Position numbers and translations under genes: made by a program. DNA of 64,000 nucleotides, taken from contig CAWKCG010000001.1 of NCBI GenBank assembly GCA_963847965.1, forward strand, positions 124,001-188,000, given 5' to 3'. This DNA comes from Palsa-504 sp963847965. GTDB lineage: Bacteria > Actinomycetota > Actinomycetes > Streptosporangiales > Streptosporangiaceae. The notes beneath the pieces were generated by a model. The model was not told the DNA's origin. It saw nothing but the letters and a program-made list of their open reading frames with translations, and made no database searches. Below are positions 25,733-34,006 of this stretch, in pieces. How positions within the stretch are numbered: position 1 is the stretch's first letter; each line of letters starts with the position of its first letter.

Positions 25733-26717
25733 GATGGAGCTGCTCCGGGAGCTGGCGCAGGAGACGCTCCTGCCCGGACCTGCCGAGCTGGACGCGGCCC
25801 GCGCCCGGCTGGTCGCCGCGATCACCCCCGATCCGGCCACATACGCCGCGGCCGCCGCCCAGACCGCCGCGGCCCAGCCCAGTCCGTCCGCCGGCCGGCC
25901 GGTCGACCTGCTGCTGCCTGCGGCTCCCGCGCCTAAGCCGGTGCTGAGCGCGGTCAAGCTCATGTACGGGGAGGCCGCCGTCGGCGCCGCGCTGGTGCTC
26001 GGCCAGCTGCCCTTCATGGGTGACATCCGCGGAAAGGCGTTCGGGCACCCCCTCACCGCGACCCCGCTCACTGTCACGGTGGTGACAGTCCTCGCCCTGG
26101 TCCCGGCCGCCTTGTGGCTGTGGATGGCGCGGGCGGTCGGGCAGGGCAGGAACTGGGCGCGCATCCTGTCCACGGTGCTGTTCATCCTGGAGACACTGGC
26201 CCTGATCACTGGGAGCCTTGCCCTCGCGGGGCCGTGGCTGGACCTGCTGGACTGGCTGACCGGCCTGGCCGTGGTGTGGCTGCTGTGGCGCCCGCCCTCC
26301 AGCGCGTTCTTCGGCCCGGCTACCGTCCGCGCCGACTATGCGGGCATCACCCTCAGCCGTCAGCGTTACCCCCTGGCGTCCCGCCCGGCCACGTTCGTGC
26401 CGTGGCACGACGTGGAGCAGATCATCCTGTACACCGGCTACCAGGACGGCACCCCGGCCCCGTGGATCGGGATCCGGCGCCGGGAGGGCGCCCCGGCCCT
26501 GCCGTCCGGCAACGAGCAGGATCCCTCCTGCCCGGTCCCCGGTGTCGCAGCCGGGGCGACCCGGCGGAATAAAGGCCTGCGGCTGGACCGTGAGCGGCTG
26601 GCCGCCGTCACTGCGGCGGTGGCGCCGGGAATCTCCGTGGTTGAGGCCAGCGCTGGCCCCGGCCCGGGCGTTGCAGGACCAGGCCGGACAGCCAGCGCCC
26701 CAGAAGGACCGGACTAG
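25725..26717 (+). CDS. sigma-partner membrane protein: membrane module copy 2 with PH-like C-terminus
   Basis: 330 residues from ATG 25725, overlapping the sigma gene. Three parts are visible. Residues 1-35 (MELLRELAQETLLPGPAEL, then ARARLVAAI) look like the N-terminus of CU044_5270-type proteins encoded after actinobacterial ECF sigma genes. Residues about 65-195 are the four-helix module (LMYGEAAVGAALVLGQLPFM...PAALWLWMARAVGQGRNWARI). Residues about 200-310 are soluble and strand-rich (YAGITLSRQRYP, FVPWHDVEQIILYTG, PWIGIRRREG), resembling a bacterial PH domain. It may act as an anti-sigma or co-sensor; that role is inferred from position. Confidence 0.82.
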   Translation: MNEMELLRELAQETLLPGPAELDAARARLVAAITPDPATYAAAAAQTAAAQPSPSAGRPVDLLLPAAPAPKPVLSAVKLMYGEAAVGAALVLGQLPFMGDIRGKAFGHPLTATPLTVTVVTVLALVPAALWLWMARAVGQGRNWARILSTVLFILETLALITGSLALAGPWLDLLDWLTGLAVVWLLWRPPSSAFFGPATVRADYAGITLSRQRYPLASRPATFVPWHDVEQIILYTGYQDGTPAPWIGIRRREGAPALPSGNEQDPSCPVPGVAAGATRRNKGLRLDRERLAAVTAAVAPGISVVEASAGPGPGVAGPGRTASAPEGPD

Positions 26718-27207
26718 CGCCGGAGCAGATCGGGGTTGCCCGGAACCACCGCCGTCTGGCGCGCTGCCCGTCCCGGACTCCCGGGGCGGCTGGGGCCTGC
26801 GGGACCGCTGCAGTTGCCCGGCTGCACAACCCTGCGCCGACCGTGTGCCATGACGCTCAAGATCCTGCACCAATCCATGTCACAGGCCTGAATGACGCAC
26901 CACACACGCCACGAACCCACGTTGATCGGGACGCCCATCTCCCCAACGGCCGCAAGTTCGCGATGAGAAACCTTCAGTTGCGCTGAACTCACGGGGGACC
27001 AGGTGATACAGCGGGTTATCACCCAGTTTCCCCCGTGAGTTCAGCTGCATCGGGCGCGAGAACTCATCACGGGTGGGTTCGATGCTCACGATCACCGGCG
27101 AAGCTCTGTTCGGAAGCCAGGTCTTGAGCGAGCGTGCCTTCGGCTTCCTCGCGAGCGTCGTGTTCCGCAAACAATCCGGGTCGCGCAAGCCCGTCGGCCT
27201 AAGCAAC
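26718..27207. other. 490-base region without a gene, holding a nested palindrome
   Basis: No convincing coding frame. Its one clear structure is the 64-base nested inverted repeat at 26982-27045, described separately. Confidence 0.5.
26982..27045. repeat. 64-nt nested palindrome
   Basis: The outer arms GCTGAACTCACGGGGGA (26982-26998) and TCCCCCGTGAGTTCAGC (27029-27045) are perfectly complementary over 17 bases. Inside them GGTGATA (27002-27008) and TATCACC (27017-27023) form a second perfect stem around an 8-base loop. The whole would fold into a long hairpin. It lies between two genes that end or point toward it. It could be a bidirectional terminator, a palindromic mobile repeat or a protein-binding site. 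Confidence 0.8.
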
Positions 27208-27495
27208 TCACTTCTGGGTGCTTGCAGATCTCCGGGCACCCTGGGCCTTCTTCCGCGCTTCGGCCCTCGATATCAGGTGGCCAATGCCGACTAGCGCGAG
27301 CAGGAGCCACCACGGGATCGCGATCGCCCAGACCCACGGGTGGTATCCCCCGCTGGCCTTCTGGCCGAGCATCAGCGGCCAGAAGATGACAAGGGCACCT
27401 ACGACCAGCCGTATGAGAGCCCCGATGATGCTGCCGCCGCCGCGGCCTACACCCGTGGACACGTAGACCGGCCCGACTCTCGTCCCTATTCTCAC
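27208..27495 (-). CDS. small two-helix membrane protein
   Basis: 95 residues from GTG 27495, with AGGGGGGAGAAC right before it. The N-terminus RIGTRVGPVYVSTGVG is followed by two hydrophobic helices (IGALIRLVVGALVIFWPLML and VWAIAIPWWLLLALVGIGHLI) and a basic tail (RAEARKKAQGARRS). The glycine-rich start resembles short actinobacterial proteins of unknown role. It is divergent from the decayed NTPase gene at 27.6 kb. Confidence 0.65.
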   Translation of the reverse strand: MRIGTRVGPVYVSTGVGRGGGSIIGALIRLVVGALVIFWPLMLGQKASGGYHPWVWAIAIPWWLLLALVGIGHLISRAEARKKAQGARRSASTQK

Positions 27496-27579
27496 GTTCT
27501 CCCCCCTGTTCCGTATGCGGTTTGGACGCCACTCAGCGAGATCCAGTTGACGAGCGTGACGCAACGAGGCAGTAACAGT

Positions 27580-28456
27580 ATGACGTTGAATCGATACTCT
27601 GTGCTCACTTCTGATGCCTTCCAGGCGGCCTCCGGAGGGGAGCATGTCACCAGCCACCTGGTGCAGGAGATCGTAGTCCGCGGATCTGGCGGCGGGCCGC
27701 TGACCCCGCTGGCCGACCAGCTCAACCATGACCTAACCCACCTGCAAGGGCAGCGGGTCGAGGGCATGCTTGCACGGCTAGTGGCCCTCGTCGCCACCAC
27801 CACGCCGACGTCGGTTGCAGACGCGGTAAGCCTGGGCCGGGAGGTCGAGCCACAGCGTCCGGCCGGGGCAGTGCGGGTCAGCGAGGCCGATCCGCGGTTT
27901 CTGGGGGTACACGCGGCGATCAGCGTGCCGGGGATGCCGGAGGAGGTCCCGCCGAAGTACGTGCCGCGGGACGTAGACGCGGCCGAGCATGGTGTGCGGG
28001 CGAAAGTGGCGGCCGCAGCGCAGCACGGCGGGTTCGTGCTGCTGGTAGGCGGGTCATCGGTAGGGAAGACCCGGTGCGCGGTGGAGGCGGTGGAAGGCGG
28101 CGCTACCCGATTGGTGGCTGGTGCACCCGGCAGGCCCGGCCGAGGTTGCCGAACTGGCGCAGGCACCGTTGCCGCGGATGGTGGCCGACTCGCCCACGAA
28201 GCCGAAGGCAGGCTGCTGTATTGCTACGCCATCCCGCTGTACCGGCGGGCCGCCGACGCCGACGACGAAGGCGCAGCCTGGAGGCTGGCCGACCTGCTGG
28301 CCAGGCGCGGCGACCTAGACGAGGCCGAACAGCTCCTGCGCGGCCAGGGACGCTGACCGACTAGCTGACCTACTGATACAGAAAGGCCGCGGCGAAGAAG
28401 CAGAGCGGCTGCGCCGGTTCGGTCTGAACTCGGATGGATCAACTGCCAGCGGATAA
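27580..28456 (+). pseudogene. decayed STAND NTPase with TPR-like tail
   Basis: ATG 27580 opens a helical N-terminal domain (LADQLNHDLTHLQGQRVEG, then MLARLVALVA), SEADPRFLGVHAAI, VPRDVDAAEHGVRAKVAAA and Walker A LLVGGSSVGKTR. Near 28100 the homologous reading moves to the +1 frame (PDWWLVHPAGPAEVAELAQA, then PLPRMV), after which the remaining NTPase core and most repeats are missing. The first frame resumes with YRRAADADDEGAAWRLADLL..GDLDEAEQLL and stops at 28356; the natural C-terminus (RLADLLIQKGRGEEAERLRR) follows in another frame to 28456. At least two frame changes and a large deletion make it non-functional. Confidence 0.7.
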
Positions 28457-29073
28457 AACCGTATTTCATTCTGAAGATACCGGGGTAATGGCCCCTTATC
28501 CCTGATAACTCGTCGGCTGTCCTGCGAGGATGTGACTTTCGGCGGTGAGTGGCAGGGGATCTTTGCGCTATTTGGCCGGTTTCTCGTGCTGCTGCGGATG
28601 GAGCACGGCCCGCTGGGCCGCGACCGCGCCGGTCAGGAACTGCTGCGCTGGGCCGGGGCGCAGGGCTTGGACGTGCCTGGTTCCGCCGGGCACCCCGCCT
28701 GCTGAGAGCTGACGGCCAGCGATCCCGTAGCCCGCCGCCGCGACCGCGAACCCGCCGTTTGCTGCTCGTTCTGGCGTGCGGCGCAATCACGCCGTAATCG
28801 CGAGTCAATGCCGTGCTGGCACCGTGCTGATAAGCCCGGCAGGCCCGGCCGGGCTGCGCTGCCCCGGCGTCCTCAGCCTGAGAGGTCATCATGTGCCAGC
28901 CCTACCCGTCAGCGGCGGGCCGGCCCAGGCCGGACCGGGCGGCTAGCTCCCGCGCCGGTGCCGCACGGTATCCCCGCCGGCTGGCCAGGGCCCGGCCGGG
29001 GTGTCCGGACCGGGGCGGGGGCAGGCCGGTTCGGGGACTTGTCATAGCTCGCCCAACGGTATATAACGTCGGT
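28457..29073. other. 617-base region without a supported gene
   Basis: A short plus-strand stretch around 28560-28703 (VLLRMEHGPLGRDRAGQELL, then RWAGAQGLDV, stop) has coding-like codon use but no start codon or known family, and may be another gene tail. The right end contains the PadR promoter. Nothing else was recognised. Confidence 0.35.
29049..29073 (+). promoter_or_regulatory. PadR gene promoter, near-leaderless
   Basis: The AT-rich string GCCCAACGGTATATAACGTC lies right before ATG 29074 in very GC-rich DNA. TATAAC is a good -10 hexamer only about 10 bases from the ATG, implying a leaderless or very short-leader transcript. The site ACGGTATATAACGT is also an imperfect palindrome and a plausible PadR autoregulatory operator. 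Confidence 0.5.
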
Positions 29074-29409
29074 ATGGCAGTACGTGCGATGCAGGAAGCA
29101 ACCTTCCTGATCCTCACCGCGCTGGCCGACGGCAGCCAGCACGGGTACGGGATCATCACCGATGTCCAGCAGATCTCCGGCGGCCGGGTCCGGCTGCGCG
29201 CGGGGACGCTGTACACCGCCCTGGACCGGCTGCGCGCGGACGGGCTGATCGGGGTGGACCGGGAAGAGGTCGTGGACGGCCGGCTGCGCCGGTATTACCG
29301 GCTCACGCCCGCGGGCACCGGGCGGCTGGCCGCCGAGGCGGCCCGGCTGCAGGCGCATGCCGCCGCCGCGCTGCGGCGGCTGAACGTGGCAGGGGGGATG
29401 GCGACATGA
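29074..29409 (+). CDS. PadR-family transcriptional regulator
   Basis: 111 residues. Winged-helix PadR signature: FLILTALADGSQHGYGII, then RLRAGTLYTALDRLRADGLI and RRYYRLTPAGTGRL, followed by a single long helix for dimerisation (LAAEAARLQAHAAAALRRL). Usually a repressor of neighbouring membrane or drug-resistance genes. Its stop overlaps the ATG of the next membrane gene by 4 bases (ATGA), so it probably regulates that gene as well as itself. Confidence 0.93.
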   Translation: MAVRAMQEATFLILTALADGSQHGYGIITDVQQISGGRVRLRAGTLYTALDRLRADGLIGVDREEVVDGRLRRYYRLTPAGTGRLAAEAARLQAHAAAALRRLNVAGGMAT

Positions 29410-30062
29410 CCGATCAGGAGCACCTGGAGCGGGCCTACCGGCGGCGGCTGGCCTGGTATCCGCGGGCGTTCCGGGATGAGCACGGGCCGGAGATCCTGGC
29501 GGTGCTGATGGCCGGGGCCCGGGACGGCCAGCGGCGGCCCGGCCTGGCCGGGTCCGCGGACCTGATCCGCAGCGGCCTGTGGCTGCGGCTGTGCCCCCGC
29601 GCGCCCCGGTCGGTCCGGGCGGCCGTCCGGCTGATGTGCGCGGGCGCGGTCATCCCTGCCGTCAGCCTGATCCTCTCGCTTGTCACGCTGGCCACGGTGC
29701 GGATCGTGGGCGGTCTGGTCGTGACCGCGCTGTGGCTGTGGATGGCGCGGGCGAACGGCCAGGGCCGGAACGGGGCGCGCATCTTTTCCACGGTGCTGTT
29801 CGGCCTGGTGACGCTGGCCCTGGCCACCGCGCTCGGGCTCGGGGGTCCCGGGCACGTGGCCGGCATGACGGTGCCCAGCCTGGCCCTTTCCGTGCTGAAC
29901 TGGCTGATCGGCCTGGCCGCGGCAGGGCTGCTGTGGCTCCCGGCCTCCACCGCGTTCTTCAAGCAGCACGGCCTCGCGCAGGCCCAGCACCAGCACCAGG
30001 CGCAGATGGCCGCACGCGCGCGGTCCGACCGTCCCGGGGCACGGTGGGCGCGTCAGGTATGA
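29406..30062 (+). CDS. membrane protein with membrane module copy 3
   Basis: 218 residues. The N-terminal 60 residues (LERAYRRRLAWYPRAFRDEH, then GPEILAVLMAGA, then LAGSADLIRSGL) match the small domain found before transmembrane parts in PadR-linked actinobacterial membrane proteins. Residues about 75-185 repeat the membrane module shared with the 24.5 and 25.7 kb genes (VTALWLWMARANGQGRNGAR, then IFSTVLFGLVTLALA, then LLWLPASTAFFKQ). It is coupled to PadR. Function unknown; the module probably senses or binds something in the membrane. Confidence 0.85.
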   Translation: MTDQEHLERAYRRRLAWYPRAFRDEHGPEILAVLMAGARDGQRRPGLAGSADLIRSGLWLRLCPRAPRSVRAAVRLMCAGAVIPAVSLILSLVTLATVRIVGGLVVTALWLWMARANGQGRNGARIFSTVLFGLVTLALATALGLGGPGHVAGMTVPSLALSVLNWLIGLAAAGLLWLPASTAFFKQHGLAQAQHQHQAQMAARARSDRPGARWARQV

Positions 30063-30093
30063 GCCGCGGGCACCCCCTGGGGAAGAGCTGATC

Positions 30094-31998
30094 ATGACTG
30101 AGGACGAGACCCGGAAGGTCGCCATCGACGAGCGTATGGCCGCGACCGGTGAGCCGGACAGCGTGGCCGGGCACGCGGTGAAGGACTCCCGCCAGGGCGC
30201 CGCCGCCGGCGATCCGGGCGCGATTGAAGACCAGGACACCGCCCCGCGCGGTGCCGGCAATTCCGCCGCGGTGGCCGGGGATGCGGACATCGGCGCGGCC
30301 GGACTCAGCGCCCGCGAGCTGGCCGGGCAGGGCCGGGCCGCCGCCGCGGGCTCCGCACCGCCGGCGTTCATCGCGGCGGCCGTTCCTGATGCCCCGGTGG
30401 GCAGGCAGCTGGCCTGGCTCCTGGGCGCCGTGGCCGATCTGCCCTGGCCCCGGCAGGTGATCGAGGCTCATTTCAACTCCGGCTTCCTGGCGCAGATCAG
30501 CCCGGATGACATCAACTCGTCCCTGGCGCCGTTGCAGGCGCCTTCGGGGGCGTCCCTGCTCGGGGTGCTCTGGCAAGGTCCGTCCGAGGACCCGGTCGCG
30601 CTCCGGGCGGCGGCCGCGTTCGGCGACCTGAAGCGGACGGTGGCCATCGTGGTCGACGGCGCGGGTCTGATCGCTGTGCTCGGGTTCACGCCGTATCCCG
30701 CTGCGGCCTCCTCCCTGCCGGCGTCCGGCCCGGCGGCCGTTCCCGATACCCCGGTGGGCAGGCAGCTGGCCTGGTTCCTCGGCGCCGTGGCTGGTGTCCC
30801 GTGGTCCCGGCAGGTGATCCAGGCCCACTTCGCCCCGGCCTTCCTGGCGCAGATCGGCCCGGATGAACTCAACTCCCACCTGGCGGAGCTGCAGGCGCCC
30901 GCGGGGGCGTCCCTGGCCGGGCTGCTCTCCGACGCGGACCATCCGGTCTCGCTGATCGCGGTGGCCGCGTTCGGCGACGTCAAGGTCACGGTGACCGTCG
31001 CGGTCGACGGCGCCGGGCTGATCAGCGGCCTGCTGCTGCGGCCGTATCAGCCGCCGCCGGGCAGCTGGGACGAGGTCGACCGGGACCTGGCCGCGCTGGC
31101 TCCCGACGCCGGCTTCCTGGCCGCCCGCGTGTCACCCGGGGGGACCTGCACCCCGATCCACCAGGTGGCGTCCTCGACCGCCCGGCCCATCGGGTCGATG
31201 TGCAAGCTGTTCGTGCTCGGCGCGCTCGCGGGCGAGATCGCCGCCGGGCGGGTGTCCTGGGACCAGGAGCTGACCGTGACCGACGCGGTGAAGGCCCCGG
31301 GCAGCCTGTCCTTGCAGGACGTTCCGGCCGGAACCCGGCTGCCGGTGCGGCAGGCGGCGGCCAAGATGATCTCGGTCAGCGACGGCACCGCGGCCGACAT
31401 GCTGATCCGCCTGCTGGGCCGGACTGTCGTGGAGGCGCAGGCCCGGCGCTGGTCCGGCCATGCCGCGCTGAACGTCCCGTTCCTGACCACCCGGGAGTTC
31501 TTCGTCCTGAAAGATGCCGGCTACCCGGACCTGGCGAACCAGTACCTGAGCCTGGCCCCGGGCCAGCGCGCGGAGTTCCTGGCCGCCTCGGTGGACCCCG
31601 TGCCGCTCAGCCAGGCCCAGGCGCACAGCCTGCTCCCGGCATGGCCGGAACCCCGCCACATCGGCTCCATCGGATGGTTCGCCTCGCCGGAGGACATCGG
31701 CCGTGCCTACGCCGCGCTGGCGCAGCTCGCGGCCCAGCCCGCCCTGGCCCCCCTCGGGCCGATCTTGTCGGCCAACGACGGCGGCCTCGGACTCGACCCG
31801 GCGCGGTGGCCCACCGTCGGGTCTGAGGGCGGCTTCGAGCCCGGGATGCTGGCCTCGGGCTGTTGGGCCACCGACAGCGAAGGCCAGACCTTCGTGGTGG
31901 TAGTGATGCTCAGCAACCCGGCGGCGGCACTGCCCGTGGAGTCGGCCGTGCCCAGGCTACAGGCCATCATCCGGGCTGCCTTCGAGCTGGTCCGGTAA
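30094..31998 (+). CDS. ORF12-like serine hydrolase/beta-lactamase fold protein with duplicated N-terminal domain
   Basis: 634 residues. After an Ala/Gly/Asp-rich start come two copies (about residues 100-200 and 213-315) of a domain beginning VPDxPVGRQLAWxLGAV and ending in DGAGLI, the type preceding the penicillin-binding domain in ORF12/Cpe-like proteins. The C-terminal beta-lactamase-like domain has SxxK (GSMCKLFVLG, Ser about 368) and SDG in place of SDN (SVSDGTAADM, about 428). The usual KTG/KGG segment reads VGSEGGFEPG (about 575), so the Lys is missing. It is not secreted by any visible signal peptide. Activity is doubtful. Confidence 0.82.
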   Translation: MTEDETRKVAIDERMAATGEPDSVAGHAVKDSRQGAAAGDPGAIEDQDTAPRGAGNSAAVAGDADIGAAGLSARELAGQGRAAAAGSAPPAFIAAAVPDAPVGRQLAWLLGAVADLPWPRQVIEAHFNSGFLAQISPDDINSSLAPLQAPSGASLLGVLWQGPSEDPVALRAAAAFGDLKRTVAIVVDGAGLIAVLGFTPYPAAASSLPASGPAAVPDTPVGRQLAWFLGAVAGVPWSRQVIQAHFAPAFLAQIGPDELNSHLAELQAPAGASLAGLLSDADHPVSLIAVAAFGDVKVTVTVAVDGAGLISGLLLRPYQPPPGSWDEVDRDLAALAPDAGFLAARVSPGGTCTPIHQVASSTARPIGSMCKLFVLGALAGEIAAGRVSWDQELTVTDAVKAPGSLSLQDVPAGTRLPVRQAAAKMISVSDGTAADMLIRLLGRTVVEAQARRWSGHAALNVPFLTTREFFVLKDAGYPDLANQYLSLAPGQRAEFLAASVDPVPLSQAQAHSLLPAWPEPRHIGSIGWFASPEDIGRAYAALAQLAAQPALAPLGPILSANDGGLGLDPARWPTVGSEGGFEPGMLASGCWATDSEGQTFVVVVMLSNPAAALPVESAVPRLQAIIRAAFELVR

Positions 31999-32458
31999 AC
32001 CCCTCCGCCCGGGCCGGGCCGGGTGCGACCGAGGCGGGAGCGTATAGCTCTCAATCCGCACAGTTGCGCTTAGAGGCAAAGGCACAACCTTCCCCCGGAG
32101 CCGCGCCGTGCTGCCCGGGCGCCCGCTCGCCCGCCACCGGACTGCGCGCCGATTTCCCAGATCAGGGCCGCCCTCTGCGGGGATATGCCAGGCGCTGACC
32201 GCGGCGGCAGGGCGTACCGGGCAGATCGCGCCCCGGTGTTCCGATGGGTGATCGGAGCCAGAGCCCGTTCATCTCTTCCCGCCCCCCTACAGTGGCCCTG
32301 GTGCACCCACCTTAAGCAGCAGCGTGCCAGCGCGGCATCGACCCGCGATTGCGGCGTGCTTGCGTCAGTCCGCTCGTCGGCGAAGCAGAAACTCCCGAAG
32401 CCGCGCCGGGAAGCGGCGAGACAGGCGTGAATCTCCGCTCCTCGGGGCGGAGTGGTGG
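31999..32458. other. 460-base region without a supported gene
   Basis: No frame gives a credible protein. The right end carries a hairpin that probably terminates the minus-strand dehydrogenase operon. Confidence 0.4.
32433..32452 (-). terminator. hairpin after the dehydrogenase gene
   Basis: CTCCGC and GCGGAG form a 6-base stem around an 8-base loop, 6 bases beyond the minus-strand stop codon. No T-tract follows, as is common for actinobacterial terminators. Confidence 0.35.
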
Positions 32459-34006
32459 TCAGGTGTTGACCGGGAAGCCGAGGTTGACACCGCCGTGGCT
32501 CGGGTCGAGCCAGCGGGAGGTGACGACCTTGCCCCGGGTGTAGAAGTGCACGCCCTCGGTGCCGTGCACGTGCGTGTCGCCGAACAGCGACGCCTTCCAG
32601 CCGCCGAACGAGTAGTACGCCATCGGCACCGGGATCGGCACGTTCACGCCGACCATCCCGATCTCCGCCTCGGACACGAACCGGCGCGCCGCTCCCCCGT
32701 CGTTGGTGAAGATGGCCGTGCCGTTGCCGTACCTGCTGGCGTTGACGAGCTCGACCGCGGCCTCGTAGGACGGCGCGCGGAGCACGCTCAGCACCGGGCC
32801 GAAGATCTCGTCGGTGTAGGCGCTCATCTCCGGCGTGACGTGATCGAGCACGCTCGGCCCGAGCCAGAAGCCATCCGCCGTGCCCTCGCCGAGCACCGGG
32901 TGGAGCCGGCCGTCGACGGCGAGCGTGGCGCCCTCGCGCACCCCGCTGTCCAGGTAAGACGCGACCCGGTCCCGGTGCGGCCCGGTGACCAGCGGCCCCA
33001 TCTCGGACCGTGCGTCGGAGCCCGGCCCGACCCGTAGCTCCGAGATCCGGTCGGAGATCCGGCTGACCAGATCGTCGCCGATCGGGTCGACGGCGACCAC
33101 CGCGGAGATCGCCATGCAGCGCTCCCCCGCCGAGCCGAAGCCGGCCGACACCGCCGCGTCGGCGGCCAGGTCGAGGTCGGCGTCCGGGAGGACCACCATG
33201 TGGTTCTTGGCGCCGCCGAGGGCCTGCACGCGCTTGCCCGCCTTGGTGCCGTTCTCGTACACGTACCGCGCGATCGGCGTGGAGCCGACGAAGCTGACCG
33301 CGGCGATATCGGGGTGCTGGAGGATGGCGTCCACCGCCACCTTGTCCCCCTGGACCACGTTGAACACGCCGTCCGGCAGCCCGGCCTCGGCCCACAGCGA
33401 GGCGAGCAGCAGCGACGCCGACGGGTCCTTCTCCGAGGGCTTCAGCACGAAGGTGTTGCCGCACGCGATAGCGAGCGGGAACATCCACATCGGCACCATG
33501 GCCGGGAAGTTGAACGGAGTGATGCCCGCGACCACGCCCACCGGCTGGCGGATCGAGTACGAGTCGACGTCGGTGGAGACGTTCTCCGAGTACCCGCCCT
33601 TGAGCAGGTGCGGGATGCCGCAGGCGAACTCGACGACCTCCAGGCCCCGTGATACCTCGCCCGCGGCGTCGGTGGCCACCTTGCCGTGCTCGTCGGTGAT
33701 CAGCTTGGCGAGCTCGACGGCGTGGTCGCGGACGAGCTCGCGGAACGCGAAGAGCACCGTGGCGCGCTTGGACAGCGAGATGCGCCGCCAGGACCAGAAC
33801 GCGTCCTTAGCCGCCGCGACGGCCAGGTCCACCTCGGCCGGGCTAGCGAAGTCGACCTGACCGGTGACCTGCCCGGTCGCCGGGTCGTAGATGTCACCGC
33901 GGCGCTCGGACTCGCCGTCCCAGGGCTTGCCCCCGATCCAGTGGGTGCAGTGCTTATTTGCTCGCTTCTCCGCGCCCACGGGCGCGTCGCTCGCCTGCTT
34001 GCTCAC
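32459..34006 (-). CDS. mmsA: CoA-acylating methylmalonate/malonate-semialdehyde dehydrogenase
   Basis: 515 residues from GTG 34006. Aldehyde dehydrogenase superfamily with the MMSDH-specific pattern: HWIGGKPWDG, SRGLEVVEFACGIPHLLKGG, GITPFNFPAMVPMWMFPLAI, LGGAKNHMVVLPDADLDLAA and catalytic Cys in FGSAGERCMAISAVV. It oxidises methylmalonate or malonate semialdehyde with NAD+ and CoA to propionyl-CoA or acetyl-CoA. It overlaps the aminotransferase gene (GTGA), which would supply malonate semialdehyde from beta-alanine or a similar omega-amino acid. The gene symbol follows the family. Confidence 0.93.
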   Translation of the reverse strand: MSKQASDAPVGAEKRANKHCTHWIGGKPWDGESERRGDIYDPATGQVTGQVDFASPAEVDLAVAAAKDAFWSWRRISLSKRATVLFAFRELVRDHAVELAKLITDEHGKVATDAAGEVSRGLEVVEFACGIPHLLKGGYSENVSTDVDSYSIRQPVGVVAGITPFNFPAMVPMWMFPLAIACGNTFVLKPSEKDPSASLLLASLWAEAGLPDGVFNVVQGDKVAVDAILQHPDIAAVSFVGSTPIARYVYENGTKAGKRVQALGGAKNHMVVLPDADLDLAADAAVSAGFGSAGERCMAISAVVAVDPIGDDLVSRISDRISELRVGPGSDARSEMGPLVTGPHRDRVASYLDSGVREGATLAVDGRLHPVLGEGTADGFWLGPSVLDHVTPEMSAYTDEIFGPVLSVLRAPSYEAAVELVNASRYGNGTAIFTNDGGAARRFVSEAEIGMVGVNVPIPVPMAYYSFGGWKASLFGDTHVHGTEGVHFYTRGKVVTSRWLDPSHGGVNLGFPVNT

